From Roseicella sp. DB1501 (GTDB taxonomy: Bacteria > Pseudomonadota > Alphaproteobacteria > Acetobacterales > Acetobacteraceae), in NCBI RefSeq assembly GCF_013112485.1, contig NZ_JABFHG010000011.1:62001-126000 (forward strand): 64,000 nt of DNA, written 5' to 3'. This document shows positions 37,697 to 45,995 of the stretch, one piece after another (position 1 is the first letter of the stretch; each line of letters opens with the position of its first letter). The notes under the pieces are model-generated. The model was not told the DNA's origin. It saw only the letters and a program-made list of their open reading frames with translations, and did no database searches. A program made the translations under genes and the position numbers.

Positions 37697-38068
37697 GTGA
37701 GCGGCGAGGCTGCCGGAACGCGCCAGGATGTCCCGCCCCCCGAGGCCGGGATCGACGACAGCGAGGACACCCGCCCGCCGCCGACCACCGGCACTCCGGA
37801 GAGCGGTGCCTGGTTCAAGGCGCAACTGGCCGACTTGGAGATGTCGCAGAGCCAGTTCGCCCGCTGGCTGCGGGCCCGTGGCGATGACCGCAAGCCGCAG
37901 ACCGTCCTGCGGCACATCCAGCGCATGGCTGCCGGCCAGGCCCGGGTCTCGGGCGAGATGCGGGTCATCCTCAACATGATGCGGCAGGGACGGCGGAACG
38001 CGCTCGAGCGGCAGGCCGCGAAGGTGGAAGCGACGTCGCAGGCCCTCGAGGTTCCGGACGATGCCTGA
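37697..38068 (+). CDS. Small protein with a helix-turn-helix-like domain
   Basis: This is a 123-residue protein. Its first 40 residues are acidic and proline-rich. The part from about 39 to 95 (MSQSQFARWLRARG, then PQTVLRHIQRMAAGQ) resembles a helix-turn-helix of the Cro/XRE sort. I do not recognise a named family. It starts with GTG at 37697, 69 bases after the sirtuin. Its position at the edge of a decaying accessory zone suggests it may be a small regulator acquired with that zone, though I see no integrase or phage gene. Confidence 0.55.
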   Translation: MSGEAAGTRQDVPPPEAGIDDSEDTRPPPTTGTPESGAWFKAQLADLEMSQSQFARWLRARGDDRKPQTVLRHIQRMAAGQARVSGEMRVILNMMRQGRRNALERQAAKVEATSQALEVPDDA

Positions 38069-38092
38069 CGTCGTCGGCGATACCATGGTGGC

Positions 38093-38413
38093 ATGCTGGG
38101 AAAGGCTGGTACGGGTACGAGAATGAACGGCATCGCTCCTGGGATACTGCTCGAGAAGGCAGCCGAGTGTCCCGACACTACGCTCGTCGTGACCGTGGTC
38201 GACGCGGAGGCATCGATCGACTACGTGCGCACCACGCGGCCCACGGATCTCGTCATCATCGCCCGCAGACTGCTGCAGGAGTTTCTCGACGAGACGGAGT
38301 GGGCTGAGCCTGGCACGGTGGATCCCGATCTTCGAGGCCGTGTGGGCCGTGCGCTGCTCGAGCTTCCCGGGACTGATCCCGATGAGGCGGCGGACCAGGA
38401 TGACAGCAAGTAG
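38093..38413 (+). CDS. Hypothetical protein
   Basis: This is a predicted 106-residue acidic protein with a likely alpha/beta core (TTLVVTVVDAEASIDYV, then LVIIARRLLQEFLDE). I recognise no family. It begins 24 bases after the helix-turn-helix gene and may be its partner. An in-frame ATG at 38123 gives a 96-residue alternative. The start site has no strong ribosome-binding sequence. Confidence 0.45.
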   Translation: MLGKAGTGTRMNGIAPGILLEKAAECPDTTLVVTVVDAEASIDYVRTTRPTDLVIIARRLLQEFLDETEWAEPGTVDPDLRGRVGRALLELPGTDPDEAADQDDSK

Positions 38414-38755
38414 CTGCATGCGATGTGCCTGTCGCGGCGCAGGACTGGCCGGAAGCGGGCGCGATGCCCGGCACGCGGCAGCCGGCCTCGGTGAAGGTCA
38501 TCGATTGCTCCACCACGGGCGCCGCGCGTCCAGAAGCTTTGCCACGAAGAAGCACCCGAACGACAGGCACAGCGCGTCAGCGCCCGGCGGATGAATCCAG
38601 CCCGGTAAGGCCAGGTTGTCGGCGCGGCGCCGCTCGCCGCGGCACGCAATCAGGATGCCGGCCACGTCTCGCGCTCGCGCCAGCATTCCAGCGGGCGGCC
38701 TCGCATAGTGCCCGATCCGGCTGACCGTGAGGCCGAGCGCCGTGCGTGTCCCCTG
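38414..38755. other. Stretch without a supported gene
   Basis: About 340 bases between the hypothetical gene and repeat R1 copy A. One minus-strand frame stays open (38498-38785) but begins inside the repeat and has no family match. I see no clear promoter or RNA here; it may be eroded coding sequence. Confidence 0.4.
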
Positions 38756-38863
38756 CTGGACCATGATCCGCTCACACAGGGTCACGGATCATGGTCCAGG
38801 CCGTTATTTGATCGCGTGAGTCACGCTTTTCGGTGAGTCCACCTCAAGCGATCACGCTCTAGA
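38756..38863 (-). repeat. Palindromic repeat R1, copy A
   Basis: This is a 108-base copy, inverted relative to copies B and C. It contains a 15-base perfect inverted repeat CTGGACCATGATCCG / CGGATCATGGTCCAG around a 14-base loop, and ends in ACGCTCTAG. It replaces the 3' end of the racemase remnant. Confidence 0.85.
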
Positions 38864-39335
38864 ACCGTCGCATAGTGGAACAGCAGGCCCGGCGCATCCA
38901 TGACCGGCGCGCCATCGACGCTGCGCAGGCCATGGCGCCGGACGAACTCAGTGAGGAAGCCGTCGCCGGGGATCAGGACCTCGGCACCCATGGCGAGCAG
39001 CATGCAGCTCTTGGACAGGTCAACGCGGGGAATGTCGACGAGGGAGCGGGCCGCCCACAGCGTCGGATCGTAGAAGCAGCCGAGGGCGAAGGCGTCGTAG
39101 CCGCCTCGCTCCGCCGCGAGCGCGGCCTCCCCACCTGCTTGCTCGCTGAGCATCCCAGATACCGGTGCCGGATCGCGTGGATCGGCGCGACATCGGCGCC
39201 GCAGGTCCCCGGTCGCAGGCCAGGCAGCGTCACCGTCCGGCCTGCTGGCAGCACCGCCCGGGCATGGCGCGCGAGGGTGGCGCGATAGATCGGTGCGCGG
39301 TCCAGGTCGCCGAAGCTCTGGTGCCAGATGCGCAT
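38864..39335 (-). pseudogene. Aspartate/glutamate (hydantoin-type) racemase remnant, frameshifted and truncated
   Basis: Starting from an ATG at 39335, the frame reads MRIWHQSFGDLDRAPIYRAT and GADVAPIHAIRHRYLG, the N-terminal half of an Asp/Glu/hydantoin racemase. Family similarity then moves to another frame (GGYDAFALGCFYDPTLWAAR, DIPRVDLSKSCML). The shift lies near the CCCC run at 39127-39135 and needs a one- or two-base change. The C-terminus ends at repeat R1 copy A, whose sequence supplies the last residues. The catalytic cysteine of the N-terminal half is absent where I would expect it, while the second cysteine in LGCFYDP is present. The product is very likely inactive. Confidence 0.75.
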
Positions 39336-39344
39336 CGCTCAGGC

Positions 39345-39690
39345 CATGGCGCCATGGCGCGCCGCATGCGCCCTGGCAAGTTCCACGGGCCCGGTACGCA
39401 GGCGGCATTGTACGCTCGCACGGTCTCGTCCAACGCCGCCGGCGTCGCCCCGATCTGCACCGCCAGTTCCTCCAGCGTCCCGCCGCTGATCGGCGGCTGG
39501 TCGGTTCGGATCACAAGCCGCAGGTTCGGCACCTCGAGATGGCGGGCATCGAGGATCACATGCGCCAGCCCGTCGCGCTGCTCGAAGATCCGGCGCGTGA
39601 CGCTCTCGTAGTGCGCGTCCATCGTACCGGGCGCCTCATCGGTGAAGCGCGACCCGGTGAGGAACGGGGTGGGCAGAAAGTCGTGGCGAC
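39345..39690 (-). pseudogene. Fragment of an FAD-binding dehydrogenase (fumarate reductase/tricarballylate dehydrogenase family)
   Basis: A minus-strand stretch encodes LTGSRFTDEAPGTMDAHYES and then IRTDQPPISGGTLEELAVQI and LDETVRAYNAACVPG. The TLEELA...L-TV-YNAAC block is the helical cap segment of flavoproteins in the fumarate reductase/TcuA group. The FAD-binding N-terminus and the catalytic C-terminus are both missing. The piece sits between the amidohydrolase stop and the racemase start, as expected for a gene reduced by internal deletion. Confidence 0.65.
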
Positions 39691-39707
39691 GTGCGGCCCC
39701 TCGCGGG

Positions 39708-40550
39708 TCACGACTGTCCTGGTGACCAGCCATAGGCCTTGGCGCAGGCGCCACCCATGAGCATCGACCGCTCGGCATCGGTCAGGCGCTCGGTGTCGAG
39801 GAAGGGTTTGACAGCCTGCTCGTAGTTCACGACGGCGAAGGCGCGGGTCCAGTCGGTGCCCCACAGGCAGCGATCGAAGCCCCAGGCATCGAATACGCGC
39901 GCCAGCGGGTCCCAGATGTCGGGGAAGGGGTACGGCTCCTGCGACAGCGTGCAGGCGCCGCTGACCTTGATCACGGCATTCGGGCGCCTGGCGAGCTCGA
40001 GCACCTTCGGGAGATCGGCCCAGGGTTGCGGCGGCGCCGGGGGCACGCGCGGCTGCACGATGCCGAGATGGTCGATGATGAAGCGCGTCTCCGGATGGCG
40101 ATCGATGATCGCGGCGCCGGCGTCCAGATTGCCCCAGCACAGGATGTTCACCGGGAAATCGTGCTGCCTGGCGGCGCGCAGGATCCGGTCGATCCCGGGA
40201 TCGCCCGGATCGCGTCCCGCCTCTTTCGGCAGCATGATGCGGATGCCGACGGCGCCAGGCGTCCGCTTCCATTCCGCGATGACATCGGCAACGGCCGGAT
40301 CGTCCGGGTCGACGGGCTTGACGATGGCTATGCGGTCGGGATGGGCGCGTTGCACCTCCACCGCATAGCTGGCGTCGTAGCGATACATGGAGAAGGCCGA
40401 GATGAAGATCGCGCCGTCGACGCCGACCTTGTCCATCGCCGCCACCATCTCGTCGCCCGTGACATGGTCGGGCCAGTTCGGCACCGTGTGCCAGGGACGT
40501 TGCGGCGTATTGGCCTCGTAGGCATGCACCTGTGAGTCGATGATCTTCAC
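39708..40550 (-). CDS. Amidohydrolase family 2 (TIM-barrel metal hydrolase)
   Basis: This 280-residue protein of the Amidohydro_2 family (PF04909-type) hydrolyses or decarboxylates ring or lactone substrates. It starts with GTG at 40550, eight bases after GGAGGAG. The N-terminal KIIDSQVHAYE carries the first metal-ligand region in QVH form, where the family usually has DxHxH. Later motifs are TRFIIDHLGI and DRCLWGTDWT, with the family aspartate. Such genes often sit with Bug receptors and FAD dehydrogenases in aromatic or lactone degradation clusters, remnants of which surround it. It looks intact. Confidence 0.85.
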   Translation of the reverse strand: MKIIDSQVHAYEANTPQRPWHTVPNWPDHVTGDEMVAAMDKVGVDGAIFISAFSMYRYDASYAVEVQRAHPDRIAIVKPVDPDDPAVADVIAEWKRTPGAVGIRIMLPKEAGRDPGDPGIDRILRAARQHDFPVNILCWGNLDAGAAIIDRHPETRFIIDHLGIVQPRVPPAPPQPWADLPKVLELARRPNAVIKVSGACTLSQEPYPFPDIWDPLARVFDAWGFDRCLWGTDWTRAFAVVNYEQAVKPFLDTERLTDAERSMLMGGACAKAYGWSPGQS

Positions 40551-40745
40551 CGGGCGGCTCCTCCGTTCCGCAAGAGCTTGGCGACCGCATGAGCCTGGTG
40601 TCCAGGGGGAGGCGATCACCGCTGCCGACCGGGCACCCCGCACGTCGCCGATGCCGCCGCCCTGTGCGAAAGACACGGAATGATTCGAAGCGGAATCGCA
40701 CCTCGCCCATGTTGGCGAAGGACCACCCTCATCGGCGGGCCGGGG

Positions 40746-41396
40746 CTATTTCACCGCGAGCAGGCAGGCGTAGTTCTGGGCTGCGGTCGGGTTGTCGATC
40801 TCGATCTCGAAATGCTGCAGCGACCTGGGATCGGTGAAGCCTGCCTGGCGCAAGAGGTCCAGATGACCAGCCACCTCGAAGCGGCCGGCTTCGTATTCCC
40901 ATGCGGTACCGTCCGGCTTGATGAAATCGCCGTTCACCAGGATGCCGCCCTTTGGAAGGATTTCCCAGCAGCGCCTGTAAACATCGGCGATGGCCTGCTG
41001 TCCCCCGAGGTCGTGCAGCGCCCAGGTCGATATGACGGCATGCGGCCGCCTGGCAAGCAGCTTTGGCCAGGACTGGTTCATCAGGTCAGCCTGGGTGAAG
41101 GTGACCCGCGATGTCAGGTCGCCAAGCGTTCGCCTGGCCACCTGGAAGAATGCCGCGGAGAAGTCGAGACCCTCGTAGTGCAGCGTTGGGTGTCGTTCCA
41201 GGATGTGCCGCGCCATGTAGCCTGGACCAAGGCCGAGCTCCAGGACATTGGGATCGCGCATGGGGAGCTGGTCGATTTCGGCCAGCACCATGTTGAACAG
41301 GGCCAGTCTCGGGGGCGACGGGACGAAGCGGTCGGCCCATCCCTGAACGAATTCAGCGTCGTGGAATTCATGCAGCGCGCCGACAAAGCCGGTCAT
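40746..41396 (-). CDS. Class I SAM-dependent methyltransferase
   Basis: This 216-residue methyltransferase has motif I VLELGLGPGYMARHIL, an acidic residue in YEGLDFSAAFF that binds the SAM ribose, and the post-motif STWALHDLGGQQAI. It is of the Methyltransf_25/12 kind; the substrate is unknown. Codon use appears less GC-biased than in the core genes, and the gene sits in the accessory zone, so recent transfer is likely. It starts at ATG 41396 after GGAGGAGCC and lies 195 bases upstream of the amidohydrolase on the same strand. Confidence 0.85.
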   Translation of the reverse strand: MTGFVGALHEFHDAEFVQGWADRFVPSPPRLALFNMVLAEIDQLPMRDPNVLELGLGPGYMARHILERHPTLHYEGLDFSAAFFQVARRTLGDLTSRVTFTQADLMNQSWPKLLARRPHAVISTWALHDLGGQQAIADVYRRCWEILPKGGILVNGDFIKPDGTAWEYEAGRFEVAGHLDLLRQAGFTDPRSLQHFEIEIDNPTAAQNYACLLAVK

Positions 41397-41531
41397 GCCA
41401 GGCTCCTCCCTTCTCCCTGAAACGCGCCCTTGCGAAACCAGTCGGTGCCGTGCGCCGCCAGGGATCGAGCATCGTGCTCACCGCCGTCGGACAAGCGCGT
41501 GAACGAGGCATTCAGCGTCGGAACCTGACGG

Positions 41532-41638
41532 TTAGAGCGTGATCGCTTGAGGTGGACTCACCGAACAGCGTGACTCACGCGATCGAACAACGGCCTGGAC
41601 CATGATCCGCGACCCTGCGTGAGCGGATCATGGTCTAG
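41532..41638 (+). repeat. Palindromic repeat R1, copy B
   Basis: This 107-base copy begins TTAGAGCGTGATCGC and ends GATCATGGTCTAG. The two ends are imperfect inverse matches (CTAGAGCGTGATC against CTAGACCATGATC), like the ends of a MITE. An internal hairpin is GGACCATGATCCGC / GCGGATCATGGTC. Its right edge supplies the TAG stop of the hypothetical gene at 41635-41952. Confidence 0.85.
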
Positions 41639-41952
41639 CTCGTGGGGATCGACGACGTCTTGGCGGACCCCTGCTCGACCGGCGTTTCATCCGTGCTGGG
41701 CGCGGCCTCGCCTGCGGCCTCCCCGACCAGCCCGCCATCCGGGTTTGCCTGCGGCCGCTCGTCCAGCAGCAGGGTCTGTATGTCGGGGGAACATCGCTGC
41801 CTAACGTGATCGGTGAGGCCCAACTCCCCGACCCTTGCCCGCAAGCGGGAGCGCTGCTCCGGCTGAAGGTGCTCCATGACACTGGCCAACGCATGGTCGA
41901 GCAGGGCGATGAGGGAGCGATCCGGAGATTCGTTCGTCGTGGTATCGGTCAT
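41635..41952 (-). CDS. Hypothetical protein ending in a repeat
   Basis: This is a 105-residue protein starting MTDTTTNESPDRSLIALLDH. The first 60 residues look helical (MEHLQPEQRSRLRARVGELG) and the rest is Pro/Gly/Glu-rich and probably disordered. I recognise no family. The stop codon TAG is the CTAG end of repeat R1 copy B, so the native C-terminus may have been longer. The start is the ATG at 41952. Confidence 0.5.
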   Translation of the reverse strand: MTDTTTNESPDRSLIALLDHALASVMEHLQPEQRSRLRARVGELGLTDHVRQRCSPDIQTLLLDERPQANPDGGLVGEAAGEAAPSTDETPVEQGSAKTSSIPTS

Positions 41953-42048
41953 GCGCAGAGCGCACCATGTTCGATGCCTGGTTCGCAAGGGGTTTGCCGC
42001 CGGAAACGAACCACTCCTGGGGATGGTAGGCACGGCAGAGGAGCGGCA

Positions 42049-42300
42049 CTACGCCGCTGCGGTGCACGGGTGTTCGGGGATCTCGCCGCTGAGCCGCCTG
42101 GTCAGCGTCGCAGCGGCCTCGGCGAGGTCCGGTCGCGCGGCCGCGACGGCCTCCAGCGGATAGGAAGCCGGCGCACCCGCAAGGGCTTCGTTGGGCCCGA
42201 AGACCGGCATGGCGATCGCCCCGGCGTGCGGTGCGGCCTCCTGCATGTTCGAGAGCGATTGTCTGGTCGCGTTTGGCGAGTTCGGGTGGTTGCGGCGGGC
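42049..42300 (-). pseudogene. C-terminal fragment of an IclR-type regulator
   Basis: A minus-strand frame reads AGAIAMPVFGPNEALAGAP, then YPLEAVAAARPDLAEAAATL and TRRLSGE. The AIA-PVFG---LAGA motif and the helix ending in TRRLSG match the last part of the IclR effector-binding domain. No N-terminal helix-turn-helix or rest of the domain is nearby. I read it as a remnant of the regulator of the degraded catabolic cluster. Confidence 0.6.
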
Positions 42301-42323
42301 CGGCAGGTGTCGCGTGCGCACGG

Positions 42324-42497
42324 GCTACCGAGCTGCGGCAGCAGAATTCGCCGGACCTGTTCGACTGCGATGTCGCCACCGGCGCCGGCACGGTTGTCGA
42401 TGGGCGCCGGCTGGCCGAGCGCGGATTGCGGCGAGTTCTGCAGGACCAGGCTGCGCAACTCCGGCCGATTGCCGTAGCCCTGGAGGCGCCGATGTGC
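42324..42497 (-). pseudogene. N-terminal fragment of a Bug-type solute receptor
   Basis: The frame encodes LRSLVLQNSPQSALGQPAPI and DNRAGAGGDIAVEQVRR. The ALGQP-x4-NRAGAGG-I pattern matches the N-terminal domain of Bug receptors (usual form ALGQPVVVENRPGAGGNIG). The signal peptide and the rest of the protein are missing. It lies just upstream of the IclR fragment on the same strand, in a different frame. Confidence 0.6.
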
Positions 42498-42621
42498 GAG
42501 CTGCCCGGCACACCCACCTTCCGGGATGGCGGCGTCGATCCCGTCCTCCCACCCGGGCGATGTCGCCGGACACGGCCCCGCCAGAGGGCCACAGCCGCCT
42601 TCGACCTGGTCCGTCACGCCG

Positions 42622-42729
42622 TCTAGAGCGTGATCGCTTGAGGTGGACTGACCGAAAAGCGTGCATCACGCGATCAAACAACGGCCTGGACCATGATCCG
42701 CGACCCTGCGTGGGCGGATCACGGTCCAG
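42622..42729 (+). repeat. Palindromic repeat R1, copy C
   Basis: This 108-base copy is in the same orientation as copy B. It starts TCTAGAGCGTGATCGC and ends GATCACGGTCCAG. It lies 7 bases beyond the 3' end of the histidine kinase gene and marks the right edge of the decayed zone. Confidence 0.85.
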
Positions 42730-42736
42730 GGCACCC

Positions 42737-44726
42737 TCACGCCGCGAGCGGGGCGCCCGCGGCGACGGTCACCACCCGTGCCGCCGGCAGTGCGATCCGG
42801 CCGACCAGCCCCCCGCGGTCCCAGCACATCTCCAGCCGGCCGCCGAGCTGGCGGGTCACCGTCCCCTGCAGCACCCGCGTGCCGAAGCCGCAATTCCTGG
42901 GCGGCGCCGCGACCTCCGGCCCCCCTTCCTCCCGCCAGGTCAGGGCGAGCCACTCCATCGCCGGATCGGCCCAGCCCCATTCCAGGATCAGCCGGCCATT
43001 GGGCTGGGAGAGCGCGCCGTATTTCATCGCATTGGTGGCCAGCTCGTGGATCGCCATCGCCAGCGGCTGCACCGCCGTCGGCGCGATGGTCACCGGCGGG
43101 CCCTGCAGCACCGCCCGCGGCTCGCCCCGCTCGGTGCTGAGGAAGGGCGCCAGCTCGCCGCGCAGCAGGGCCTCGATGGCGACGCCGTGCCATTGCGTGT
43201 TGGAGAGCAGGGTGAGCGCCTGGGCCAGCGCGCCGATCCGCCCATCCACCTCGCGCACGAAGCTCTCGATATCCGGCGCCCGGGTCAGCCGCAGCGCGGC
43301 GCGCGTGGTGGCGAGGGCGTTCTTGGCGCGGTGGTCGACCTCGCGCATCAGCAGGTCGCGCCGGCGCTCCGCCTCGCGCTGCTCGGCGATGTCCTGCACC
43401 AGCACCACCATCCGGCCGGGCGCGCCGGGCAGCGGCGCGGTGGAGAGCCGCACCGGCAGGCGCGAGCCGTCGGGGCGGAGGAATTCGGTTTCGTAGGGGT
43501 CCCACCAGCCGCGCGCCCGCGCCTCCGCCATCGCCCGGTCGCCGAGGCCGCGCTGCTCCGGCAGGATGGCGCCGAGCAGGTTCCAGGACCCCGACTCGAC
43601 CTGCGCCCGGCTGCTGCCCGTCATTTACCAGCAGGCGATCATTCGCCGCCACCGTCTCGCCGCCGATGGCGTCGAAGATCGCCATCCCGATGGCCCGGCT
43701 CTCGAAGACGCTGCGGAACCGCGCCTCGGCGGCCTGGCGCGCCTCGGCCGCGGCGCGGTCGACCACCGCGCGCTGCAGCGCCGTCTCGGCCGCCGTCGCC
43801 GCCCGGGTCTGGCGCAGGGCGAGCAGGGCGACGAGCAGCAGGATCAGCGCCGCCGCGGCGGCGGCCATGCCGTAGGCCAGCAGGTTGGTGCGCCAGCGCT
43901 GCAGCACCGCATCGACATCGGTGCCGAAGAAGACGTAGACGGGCCAGGTGCCGACCTGCGCGAAGGCGCAGATGCGCATCGCGCCCTCGGTGCCGAAGGA
44001 GCCGGTGAGGACGCCGTGGCGGCTGCCCTCGGCGATGCGGCGCATCAGCAGGCTCGCGGCGTCGATCCGCTCCCCCTCGATGATCGGGCCGGGCTCGCGC
44101 ACCAGCAGCGCCCCGTCAGCCCGCATCATGCCGGCGAGGTGCCGGAAGCGCGGCGCCGCCTCGGCATAGAAGCGGGCGAAATAGGCCGGGCTGAGCGAGA
44201 CATGGATGATGCCCGCGAAGCCGCCCGCGGCATCCGAGCGCCGGCGGCTGATGGCGAAGGAGGTGATGCCGGTCGCGCGCCCGGTGAAGACGGCGCTGAC
44301 ATGGGCGCCGGCCTCCGGCGTCTCCCGATGCGCCCAGAAGAAGTCGCGGTCGGCGATGGAGACGGCGGGGTTCCAGGGCCCGCTGCCGGCGCGGACATGC
44401 CCCTCGGCATCGGTCACCCAGATCGAGACCACCTGGCCCAGGGCCTGCTCCGTCGCCTGCAGGAAGGCGCTGGTCTCGGGCGCGGCGATGCCGGCGGCAT
44501 CCATGTCCCGCAGGTGGTCGGTGACCCGGGCGAGGACGAGGTCGGCGCTGTCCAGCACCTTCGCCGCCTGCTCCTGCAGGATGGTGGCGGTGCGCTGGAC
44601 CGTCTCGGTCCCCTCCTGCAGCACCTCGGCGCGATTCCACCAGGCGGCCGCAGTGAAGAGCAGGGCGGGGACGACGAGCGCGGCGGCCAGGACCACCTGC
44701 TGCACCTGGAGTATCGTCGCGGTCAT
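42737..44726 (-). pseudogene. HWE-family sensor histidine kinase interrupted by a frameshift
   Basis: The 5' part (44726 to about 43626) encodes a first membrane segment (LAAALVVPALLFTAAAWW), a roughly 250-residue periplasmic sensor domain, a second membrane segment (AAAAAALILLLVALLAL) and the start of a PAS domain. Similarity continues in another frame from an ATG at 43623: rest of PAS, then the HWE kinase core with phosphoacceptor H in REVDHRAKNALAT, N-box HELATNAMKYGAL and the diagnostic WREE in LALTWREEGG. An extra A in the AAA at 43624-43626 explains the shift: removing it joins LLV to MTGSS. It may be a true pseudogene, a sequencing error, or two proteins, since the second frame has its own ATG. 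Confidence 0.85.
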
Positions 44727-45085
44727 CCGCACTTTCCCCCGCTCGGCATCCCGCAGCCGTGCGGCACGAGGCCAGAACCGGGTGGTGGCACCCGCAATCG
44801 GCGCGACGGGACCGAGAGCCGATGGCATGGTGTGACCATTTTGAACCGAACACGTAATTAATAACGGTAACGTGTGGTCTCTTCCAACCGAAAATTTGCC
44901 AAAGGCGGGGGTGACGACATCCGTGGCGGCTCATGCCAACGGCATAAATATTTCATTCACACCGAGCGCCCGAACGGGCGTTGCCGGTCGCGCCGCAAGG
45001 TGCGTCACGCCGCAGGCCTACTGTTCGCGCGACGCCATGTAGCAAGGGTTGCGCAGCAAACCGCCAGCGCCCGAGGGGCAGCGAT
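44727..45085. other. AT-richer intergenic region
   Basis: About 360 bases with no supported gene lie between the kinase gene and the terminator of the MaoC-like gene. The part 44835-44970 is notably AT-richer than its surroundings and includes CACGTAATTAATAACGGTAA followed by CGTG, which may be a promoter or regulatory region for the kinase. A small hairpin (CGCCCGAACGGGCG) lies near 44980. Confidence 0.4.
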
Positions 45086-45119
45086 GGCGGCCGTTGACAG
45101 GTCACCATCAACGGCCGCC
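45086..45119 (-). terminator. Terminator-like hairpin after the MaoC-like gene
   Basis: GGCGGCCGTTGA at 45086 and TCAACGGCCGCC at 45108 form a perfect 12-bp stem with a 10-base loop. It lies 4 bases beyond the stop of the minus-strand gene. No T-run follows. Confidence 0.6.
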
Positions 45120-45123
45120 GGCA

Positions 45124-45918
45124 TCAGGCGAGCTGCCGCGGGCGCCAGATCGCCACGTGGTCCACCTCGGCAATGGCGGCGCCAGCGCCGTTCGTCACCA
45201 GCACCGCGAGCTCGACGATCTTGTGGCCCTTGCGCTCGGCATTGGCGGTGACCCTGGCCCGGGCCACGAGGCTGTCGCCGAGTCGCGCCGCGGCGCGGTT
45301 GCGCACCCGGCTGCCGGTATGGATCCACGGTCCCAGCACCACATTCTGCACCAGCGCCTGGTTGCACAGGCGCAGCACCATGCCGGGATGCACGAGGCCG
45401 GCTTCGGCATAGAGCGGGTCGGTCTCCCGCACCGCCGCCAGATAGGCGGCGGCCGCCTCGGGCGTGACCTCGAGCGGGGCGGTGCCGAGGATGGCGCCGG
45501 GCGCGAGGCTCGCCTCGCTCGCCGGCGGCCGTTCGGCCGGCGGCGCGCGCCAGGGCGGTGCCTTCCCCTCGGGCGATTCGGCGGGCGGCGTCGCGGCGGG
45601 GAGGTCCGCCCGGCCCGTGGCGCAGACCGTCTCGCCGCGCCGGACGGTCAGCGCCAGGCCCTCGCCGTCGGCCTCCGCCTCGACCTCGACCAGCTCCTCG
45701 TCATGCACCGGCGAGAGGAAGCGGCATTCGGCGGTGCCGCGCTCCAGCCACGCCCGGCCCCAGCGCTGCACGGCCGGGTGGCAGGCATAGGCGTAGACCT
45801 CGACGCCCGGCACCAGGGCTCCGCGGAAGCCGAAGCGGCGCGCCACCGAATCGTCGTGGATCTTGTTCTCGGACTGCGCCGACAGGTTATGGGCGCGGAC
45901 CTCGTAGCGCAGGGCCAT
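45124..45918 (-). CDS. MaoC-like hotdog-fold protein
   Basis: This is a 264-residue protein with two probable hotdog domains. The N-terminal part has the MaoC-like HDDSVARRFGFRGALVPGVEVYAY and the C-terminal part has LVHPGMVLRLCNQALVQNVV and VRNRAAARLGDSLVARARV. An Ala/Pro linker (about 105-140) joins them. Hotdog proteins of this kind are enoyl-CoA hydratase- or thioesterase-like. The catalytic D/H pair of active MaoC hydratases is not obvious, so the activity is open. It is the last gene of the minus-strand run, 77 bases from the M32 carboxypeptidase. Confidence 0.75.
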   Translation of the reverse strand: MALRYEVRAHNLSAQSENKIHDDSVARRFGFRGALVPGVEVYAYACHPAVQRWGRAWLERGTAECRFLSPVHDEELVEVEAEADGEGLALTVRRGETVCATGRADLPAATPPAESPEGKAPPWRAPPAERPPASEASLAPGAILGTAPLEVTPEAAAAYLAAVRETDPLYAEAGLVHPGMVLRLCNQALVQNVVLGPWIHTGSRVRNRAAARLGDSLVARARVTANAERKGHKIVELAVLVTNGAGAAIAEVDHVAIWRPRQLA

Positions 45919-45995
45919 GGCGGTTCCTCCTGCGCCGCAGCCTGTCCCCTGCCCCGCGCCGCGGCAAGCCGCCCAACGGGGTCACTGCACCGGGA

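Noticed and set aside
38498-38785. Open minus-strand frame near R1 copy A
   Set aside because: It starts inside the repeat, has no ribosome site or family match, and is likely eroded or chance sequence.
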